Below are positions 33,842-41,800 of a DNA stretch of 64,000 nt, piece by piece (positions within the stretch are counted from its first letter, which is position 1; every line of letters starts with the position of its first letter). The DNA is taken from the NCBI GenBank assembly GCA_025055765.1, contig JANWWS010000013.1:434001-498000 (forward strand). The letters run 5' to 3'. A program made the position numbers and the translations under genes. Under the pieces are notes generated by a model. It was not told the DNA's origin. It searched no databases and saw only the letters and a program-made list of their open reading frames with translations. Source of the DNA: Leptospiraceae bacterium (GTDB taxonomy: Bacteria; Spirochaetota; Leptospiria; Turneriellales; Turneriellaceae).

Positions 33842-35248
33842 TTAGGATTTTTCTTCTTTATTTTGTTGGACTTCTTCCTCTCCTTCTTCCTCCTCAAATT
33901 CTACATTTTCTGCCAAAATAGCCATGATCTGTTTGGCAGTAGCTCGCCCAATACCTTCCATGTTAATGAGTTCCTCTTCTTGCAAGGAAACTAAATCCTC
34001 AATGTAGCGTATATTGTTTTGCTTTAAGATCCGGATAATGCGCGACGTGAGACCAGGGAGCTCTTCAAGGGGTGTGCCCTCCTCTTCCTGAGAAGGTATT
34101 TCTTTCGGAGGTTTGGAAAACAGCTCATCAAGGCGGCGCCGAGCTTCCGGAGAAGCCATCTCTTCACTAAATTGGCTATGGGATTTTACGTCGAGCTTGT
34201 AGCCGGTAACTTGGGAGGCCAATTTTACATTGGTGCCATCTTTACCTATGGCTATGGCTAGCTCCTTGTCTGGTACAATCACTAAGGCCTCTTTGTTCTT
34301 GCTATCTACTTTAATTTCAACGGGATTAGCTGGGGTCATGGCATTTTTAATAAACTCCGCTGGATCGCGAGAATAAGCCACTATATCAATGCGCTCGTTG
34401 CCTAACTCTCTAACAATAGCTTGGATACGCACTCCCCTCATGCCCACACAGGCCCCCACGGGATCCACATCGGAACGGTTTGAGGCCACCACTATCTTCG
34501 TGCGAATTCCTGGTGCTCTAGCAATAGCAACGATTTCCACAATCTTATCATAAATTTCAGGGACTTCCATTTCAAAAAGCTTTTGTACAAACCTCTTATC
34601 TGCTCGGCTTACGATGATCTTTAAACCTACTGGTGGCTCATTTTCAATACTTAATAGCAAAACCTTAATCTTGTCTTCTACCCGGTATTTCTCGCCTGGG
34701 ATTTGATGACGCAGGGGCATAATCGCCTCGGCTTTGCCCAGGTCTATATATACGGTGTCGTTTTTCTTGCGCAGGATGTAACCGTTCATGAGCTCGCCTA
34801 TTTTTGAACTATATTCCTGTCTAATCTTGTTTTGCTCTAAAATCTTGAGCCTTTGGCTTACCACTTGCAGAGCCGTATGTGCTGCACTTCGCCCATAATC
34901 CCCCACTCTCTCGATGATGTCTATTTCATCACCAATTTGGGCATCAGGTTTTATTTTGCGAGCTTCGTTTAATTCTATCTGCATACCGGGCAACACAACC
35001 TTGTCTACCACCGTACGCCTCGAAACAATATAGACATCCTCTTTTTCACGATCAAAGACCACACGGGCATTTTCACTAATTTTGTACTTCTTGCGGTACG
35101 CAGCTAGAAGACCCGCTTCTACTACAGCCATTACCTCGTTTCGATCAAAACCTTTGTCAGAGACTAGCTTGTGTATCTCTTCATAGAATAGTTTCGAGCT
35201 TTCCGGTGTTGCCTGCTTTGTGCTTTTTAAGGTCTTGGTACGAGCCAT
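33842..35248 (-). CDS. nusA: transcription termination/antitermination protein NusA
   Basis: The 468-residue protein has the N-terminal RNAP-binding domain (about 1-125) and an S1 domain (GELMNGYILRKKNDTVYIDL, near 150). Two KH domains follow (DPVGACVGMRGVRIQAIVRE and IAIGKDGTNVKLASQVTGYK). A single C-terminal helix-hairpin-helix unit (LINMEGIGRATAKQIMAIL) precedes an acidic tail. NusA controls pausing and intrinsic termination. The gene lies 9 nt after rimP. Confidence 0.96.
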   Translation of the reverse strand: MARTKTLKSTKQATPESSKLFYEEIHKLVSDKGFDRNEVMAVVEAGLLAAYRKKYKISENARVVFDREKEDVYIVSRRTVVDKVVLPGMQIELNEARKIKPDAQIGDEIDIIERVGDYGRSAAHTALQVVSQRLKILEQNKIRQEYSSKIGELMNGYILRKKNDTVYIDLGKAEAIMPLRHQIPGEKYRVEDKIKVLLLSIENEPPVGLKIIVSRADKRFVQKLFEMEVPEIYDKIVEIVAIARAPGIRTKIVVASNRSDVDPVGACVGMRGVRIQAIVRELGNERIDIVAYSRDPAEFIKNAMTPANPVEIKVDSKNKEALVIVPDKELAIAIGKDGTNVKLASQVTGYKLDVKSHSQFSEEMASPEARRRLDELFSKPPKEIPSQEEEGTPLEELPGLTSRIIRILKQNNIRYIEDLVSLQEEELINMEGIGRATAKQIMAILAENVEFEEEEGEEEVQQNKEEKS

Positions 35249-35257
35249 AACTTTCTC

Positions 35258-35776
35258 CTAAAGACCCACATAAAGCTGTATGCGCAGTAGATTCTCGTCG
35301 TCCACAATGAGTTCATCACCTTGAAATTCTTTTTGTTTACCTTTGTTTTTTTTCTTTAACTCCGCATAGCGAAAACGAAACTTTCCATTTTCATGAGAGA
35401 GGTAATAGACCACCGCCGATTGCTTTTTTTTCTCCTCATCTCGATATACAACTCGCATAGGAAGCTCTCGAAAACGATAAATATCTTCTTTCGTTTTAAG
35501 TTCTCTCTCCGCGCCAGGTGAGGATACCTCTAAAGTATAGCCCTCCTGCAGCCCAGATGGTTTCTTGACCTTTAACAGGTAAGAGAATCGCCGGCTAAAC
35601 TCGCTGCAGTCTCCAATATTTGGTGAGCCATAAGGATCGCTTAGTTTGTCTAAGACCACCACAATTTTTACCCCCTTCTTGTGGTATTGCACTTGAAAAT
35701 CATAAAGCCGAAGATCTTCTCTTAGGCACTCTTGTGCCAACGCGCGCACTTCATTTTCCCAATGTGCTGCACCCAT
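35258..35776 (-). CDS. rimP: ribosome maturation factor RimP
   Basis: From the ATG at 35776 the protein has 172 residues with the RimP N-domain (DCSEFSRRFSYLL; YTLEVSSPGAERELKT) and a C-terminal SH3-like domain. RimP acts in 30S assembly. The order rimP-nusA-infB-rbfA supports the call. The ATG is preceded by a run of nine T and no Shine-Dalgarno sequence; the TTG at 35788 lies inside that run's edge and is less likely. Confidence 0.88.
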   Translation of the reverse strand: MGAAHWENEVRALAQECLREDLRLYDFQVQYHKKGVKIVVVLDKLSDPYGSPNIGDCSEFSRRFSYLLKVKKPSGLQEGYTLEVSSPGAERELKTKEDIYRFRELPMRVVYRDEEKKKQSAVVYYLSHENGKFRFRYAELKKKNKGKQKEFQGDELIVDDENLLRIQLYVGL

Positions 35777-35786
35777 AAAATAGCGC

Positions 35787-35810
35787 AAAAAAAAAGCGGC
35801 CCTTGGCCAC
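35787..35810 (-). terminator. intrinsic terminator after the giant beta-helix gene (or rimP-leader attenuator)
   Basis: On the minus strand GTGGCC-AAG-GGCCGC (35810-35796) forms a six-pair stem with one G-U pair, directly followed by nine T (35795-35787). It lies about 58 nt after the giant gene's stop and 10 nt before the rimP start codon. It fits an intrinsic terminator very well. Transcripts from the candidate rimP promoter would begin at about its first base. Confidence 0.8.
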
Positions 35811-35817
35811 TTGCCCT

Positions 35818-35845
35818 ATTCTCAAAAGGATAGATAGGGTGTCAA
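35818..35845 (-). promoter_or_regulatory. candidate sigma-70 promoter of rimP-nusA-infB-rbfA
   Basis: On the minus strand a perfect TTGACA (35845-35840) is followed after 16 nt by GAGAAT (35823-35818, 4 of 6 matches to TATAAT). The predicted start near 35811 coincides with the beginning of the terminator-like stem. Confidence 0.5.
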
Positions 35846-35867
35846 CTAATTTCGCAAACGCTTGCGT

Positions 35868-38800
35868 TTAGCGCACCACTATGAGCTGATACATAATAGG
35901 CTTTTTCCAGTTGGGTGAAGTAAAGTAGATAAAGTAAAGCCCCGAGCGCAAAGAGCTTTGCGAGAGATCCCATTCTAGAAAATTGTCCCCGTCTTCAAAA
36001 TGACCATCTGCCAGGGTTTGGATGCGTCTGCCCTTTAGATCATAAAGTTCAATTGTCATGCGCCCACTTTGAGTTAAATTAAAGCCAAGGAAGGTCTTCT
36101 TTTTTATGCGAAAATCAAAGTAATTGTCGGCAATTTTGGCACTATCTGGGGAAAGCTGGGCTTTCGCCAAAACAGTGGGACCAATACCTGTTTCAAAGCT
36201 TGCCGCATCAGGGGTTTGCGGATCTAGGGTGTCTTGGTAGCTCACCGTCAGTACATCGTTATCTACAAACTGCAAAATTCCGTCAGCTGGTGTAACATGG
36301 TGCGCCGCACTTGCTGCCACATGCTGAAATATACCCGTACATGCCCCCGTCTCTTGCAAGATAAGATTCTCCTGGTCCATACCTAGCGTGTTGGCCACCA
36401 CGCTTACGCTTTCTTGGGTTGCGCAGTCAAGGTTGCGATTTAAATCCTCAAGCCGTATTTCTACCATTTCCGTGGGGTAGTAACCTCTCTTTTGCGCACT
36501 ATTCTCTAAAAGCTTTGTAAAATTCTTACGATAAAGCTCAAGCTTAGCGCGAACCCCGCGAATGACATCCCCCGATAAAGCCACAATCTGACCACCCGTA
36601 TGTTCAAAGCTGCCGTTCACTTCAAGTGTCGCATTGCCTCCTGAGCCCAAAACCAGGGTGCCTGAGCTTTTCTTAAAATTCCCGGAAAGAGAGAGCGCAC
36701 TTCCTGGAGGTATTTCAATTTGACCCCCTATTAACTCAAGGTGATGCAAGTAGGGTGCATTAAGAAAAGCGGGGCCACTACCATTCCAAGTAAGTAGAGA
36801 ACCCCCATATTGGTAGCTAGAAGCAAGTGCCACATCCCCTCCCACCACCACGTGGCTATTGGAAAAATCAAGTTGCCCACTTAAGTGCTGAAAACTACCC
36901 GCTATACTGACATTTCTGCCCTGAAAGAATAAACCACCTGCTCCCATTTTTTGGAGAGCGGCTACTTGCAAATGGCTCATGAGGTTATAGTTTGCATTAG
37001 AGTTTACTTGTAGATTCACCCCTGTAAAAGGGGAGACGGTCTCAATTACATAGGGACCACCTGAGCCGCTTAAGACTACGGTTCCTCCCGAGCCTGTTAG
37101 GTTTCCCTGTAGAACGCGCACAGAGCCATTTACCGCGAGGTTTTGGGCTCCAAGATCAAGCGTAATGGATCCCTGGATAGTAAGATCCCCCGCACTTTGA
37201 TTTGCCGATAAAGTGACAGTATAGGGCCCTGGTGTCAGAAAATGGTCGAGCCTTACCGTATCCGTGGCTAAGGGCACACCGGCAGGAAACCAATGTGCCC
37301 CCACACCCCAGTCGCCACCTCCCGCTTGAACCCACCGTTTAATGGAAGCATCAGCTAGGCGAGTATCATAGGTGTTGGCACTGTGGTGATCCAAACTGTC
37401 GTAGGCATCCATGTAGTTTAGCGAGACAACATGGTCGACAACTCCCTCGACCACGTTATTACCAACCGTGGGAGCCGTATAGGCGGTCGGAAAGCCAACA
37501 GCAGGGGTTCGAAAGATGCCCGTAGCATGGCCCGTCTCGGTGAGCGTAATAGTCTCGCTTTCGCCGGCACTTGTGGTAACTACCGCCATTAAAGTATCGG
37601 CTGAGGCTGCATTTAGATTTGCCGAGGGATCTTCTACTGTCGCATGAATTTTGTGAAAGTCAAATAGATAGCCATAGCTGGTAGGATCATCATCAATATC
37701 GTGGCTATAGCTATTGCTTTTATGGAGACGAATCCGGGAGGCAACCCCGGTTCCTAAAGCATTGGGAACCCTCAATACATCGCCCATGGCTACGGTGATT
37801 TGCCCACCCGTATGGGAAAAAGTGCTATTTACGATTAAGGTAGCATTGCCCGTCGGCCCTAGGGTAAGATTACCGCCATTTTTTTGAAAAATGGTTACGG
37901 TAAAAGTTGAATTGTCAGCCACATCCACTGTGCCTGCCGTGGAGGCAATCGTCCACTCATAGATAGTACGGTTTAGACTCTGAAAGGTTAATCCACCCCC
38001 TTGGTTTTGCAATCTAAAGAATTGCGAAAAACCACTTACCGTCGTGTTTATACCAAGGAATCGCACCGTTGAGTTAAAGGGCACAAAGCTACCCCCAATT
38101 TGATGAAAGTTTGAGCCCATATGCTCTATGACACCATGGCCCGCATGAAAAGAACCACCGTGAATGAGAAAATCCCCATTTACCTTAAGCATGCTATAGG
38201 CAAGTTCTGCTGTTCCCTGATGTAATTCAAAAGATTGGGAGAGCTGTATAGTTACCGCATGCCAGGACATACTCCCTGATGCAAGAGTTATGACACCGGA
38301 ATTGAGCTTTTTCAAAGACGATCCCGAAAAATTCGAATTAAACCGATAATCCTGGGAACTATCTATCACAAGTGCTGCCGTGAGGCTGCCCCCGTGTTGG
38401 TTTATGTTATAGGGACCTCCCGAAGTTGCCGCCAGTTCCACAAGCCCTGTGCTAGCGGAAGGAGCTATGCTTCCACCCCCCTGGTAAAAATTTTGGCGCA
38501 CCACTAGCTTTCGCCCATCGGCAATATTTATATTACCACTTGTGATGCTGAGACTTCCTGTAACGGTAAGATCGGCAGAGCTGATATTTAAGTTACCACC
38601 GGAAACGGTTAGGTCTTTCGTGGTACCAATAACATCTTGGTTCACCGTGTGGCCTGAGCAGATCTGCACGTCACTGTCGCTATGGGGAAGTGCCCCGTAG
38701 GTATTACTATGGCCACAACCCCATTCGGACCAAATATTTCCATTACTATAGTTTCCCGTAGCTCTTGTGTAGAGATAACTCGCGGGGAACCAGCCACGGG

Positions 38801-41800
38801 TATTGCCCAAGTTCGTGGAGTTAGCTGGGTTGATAACGGTGGTGCGCGCCGATCCTGCAAGGTAGTTATCCCTTATGGCAAGATACTGGTAATTTGCGGG
38901 TACCATAGCGGGACCGTTCACTGTTAAAGTGCGCGCAACTCCTGTAATATTACTGGCTATGGTTAAAACACTACCTGCACTTCCTGCAGCGGAGAAGAGA
39001 TTATTTACCGTAACACTGCTTGCCAACGAGATGGTTTTCCCCCCCACAGCTGTATGAAATTCCAAATTATAGAAAGGCCCCCCCCGCAGCTCTTGGTTAG
39101 TGGCACCGGTAAGTTTCACCGTTGAGGTGTGTGCATGGAAAGTACCACCATTGATCATGAAATTTCCCTTCACGTCAAGGGTGGAATTTCTTGTGTAGAA
39201 AACAAAGCCAGGATCATACATATCGAAGTCCCCATGGACAGTAAGCGATACACTGCCCCCTGCCCCACCGAGATCAAGTTGACCAGGCCCGGCGGTTAAA
39301 TAGAATGTTCCCCCTACCTGCCAGGTGGTGTTATTGGCGGCACTTACCTGGGCTGATGTTATGTCTAGAAACCCATTGACCGTTAGGTTTGCGAGGACAT
39401 TTACCGTGCCTGTTTCTAACCATAAATTGTGAAAGGTTTCGCTGTTGGCAATTTGACCTGTTCCTGTACCCATAAAGCGCACGGTACTCGTGCCAGCACT
39501 AAAGCTACCTCCCGTGCGCTGCCACTGGGGGTTTGCTCCCGTTAAACGAATCTCGCTGGCATTGGCGACTAGCTGACCCCCGGTTATATTCAAAGTATTA
39601 ATCGTATTATAAAGGGTGGTGCCTGTATTCAAAGTCCCACTTTGTAAGGTGAGGGTTGTCGTATTTAGAGGATCCTGTAAAGTGTAGGTGGCGTTCGGCC
39701 CTTGAACCACCAATGTGCGAAACATCTGGTTATTGCTGCGCAGGATATAACTTCCTGCCGGAGCTTGTAGGGTCACCACTGAAGAACTCCCCACGCTCAC
39801 CGTTGCCCCTGTATTATTCCAGCTGCCGCTCACGTTAACCATGGAGTTGTTGAGGGAAAGAGAGCCCCCGCTTAAGACAAATTGAGCCGCCTGCATGCTA
39901 TAATGCCCTGTGCTATGGGTGCTAAAGGTACCCGCCACGAGCTCAAAATTGCCATTGGCTATTAAAGGTGCCTGAAGAGTGTAGCTACCTCCCGAAGCAT
40001 TAACTCTCACATGATGGAAGGGAGGGCTGCTTTGGATAGTGTGGCTGCCGACCCCTGTAAAGACAAAAGTGCTGCTGCCGGCACTTAAAGTTCCCCCCGT
40101 TTGTTGAAAGTTTCCATTTACTGTAATGGTGGCTGTACCTGCCGTGAAATTTCCACCAGAGATGCTAAGCAGGCCATTTACCGTAAAATTACCACTACCT
40201 GCATCCACCGTACCCCCCTGAAGCTGAAAGCTACCCGTACCCAAGTTCCGGCTGCCCAACTGAAGGCTACCCGTACCTGACCTTAGCCAGCTGCCGCTGC
40301 AAGTAAAATGGGTGGCCAAGCTCACTTGAGAGTTTCCTGTAAGCTCAACCGGTACCGAACAAATTCCTGCGCTTTGACTTAAAGTTATCGTCCCCGAGGG
40401 GATAATGAGCTTTCCTGTAGTTGAAATGAGCTCTCCACCGGTTTGCACATAGTTCCCGCTAAGAGTAAGATTATTTATTGCTAGATCAAATACACCCGAT
40501 CCTAAAAGATGAAAACCCCCTGAGCCTACTTGTAAGTCGTGTGATAAATAACAGTCCCCACTGTCACGTAACTCCAGGCGCTCTAGACTTCCTGAGGCTT
40601 TCGTAAGAAGATGGTTTGCCCCACTTGCCAAAACAAGTTTGGGAGGATCGGGAGTATGTGCATCGGTTTGCTCAAGATAATTTTGATTTACCGTAATGAT
40701 AGAGTTATTGGCCTTCAAAATGGCATCCGCACCCCCCATGCCATCACCCACCATGAGATTTCCGGAAACGGTAAGCGGGTGGTTTGCCGCGCTTGTGTCA
40801 ACCGTACCATTTTGGATATGCAGACTGTAGAGGTTCGTAGGCCCAGTAAGGGTTAAAGAATACCCTCCGCAGACGACGGCAGCATGACCTGGGCCTGGAA
40901 AAATACCTGCCGCTGTGCGCCCTGGGACGGTGCAATTATCCACACTCCAGTTTCCCCCATTGTCCCAACTGCCTGAGGCATAGGAATAGAGAGTTCCCGC
41001 GGGTGGGGCAAACCACCCCACGTTGTTGCCCATATCCGTGGAATTGGGAGGATTTATAGCTGATCCAACAGCTGTGCCATTAATCACATGGTCTTTTATA
41101 TTGAGGTAACCAAAACTTCCAAGACTGCCATTGACCGTAATAGTGGTTTGGGTTCCAGCCATGGTGCTGCGCAGGTAGATAACCTTACCAGGGCCCCCCA
41201 AGGCGGAAAAGGTACCGGCTACGACATGAACAGCAGAGGACTGCAAAGAAATCTGGCGGGTAACACTTGCCGCAAAACTTAGGTTGTGGAAGGTGGTGCT
41301 TGCGCTCCCAGAAATCGTTTGGTTCGAAAGACCCTGGAAGACAAAGGTAGTCCCCGAAAGATCCACCACACCTGAGTTCACATTGTTAATAAAATCCCCT
41401 CCTATATTCCAAGTTCCTCCCGTAGCGACGAGGTTATTGCCCACACCTGACGAAACCTGGTTTCCTATGATGAGCGAACCACCTATCGTAATATTGGAGT
41501 TCGCCGTATTCAAGGCAAAAATATCATTGGCACCATCACCCAAAACCATGCTTCCTGCTACCTGCACGCTATGGTTATTCGTAGCAAGGGCACCCTTTTT
41601 TAAAGCAAACGGGTTCATAGAGTCATTATTAATAACAAGCGGACTTTGCAACTGGAAGCTACCGGGGCCTGTGATTTCCGCATAGCGCAGGGCTTTGCCC
41701 TTTAGGTCGATGTTCCCACTGCCCTCAAAGATGGTCTTGTGGTTGCCAGTTAGATTTAAATTCGCTGTCGGGCCAGCACTAAAGCTTTTAAGACGCAAGA

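Noticed and set aside
32074-34038. Long plus-strand reading frames opposite infB and nusA
   Set aside because: They are antisense shadows of well-identified genes; their translations are Ser/Phe-rich as expected for the complement of charged coding sequence and have no ribosome-binding sites.
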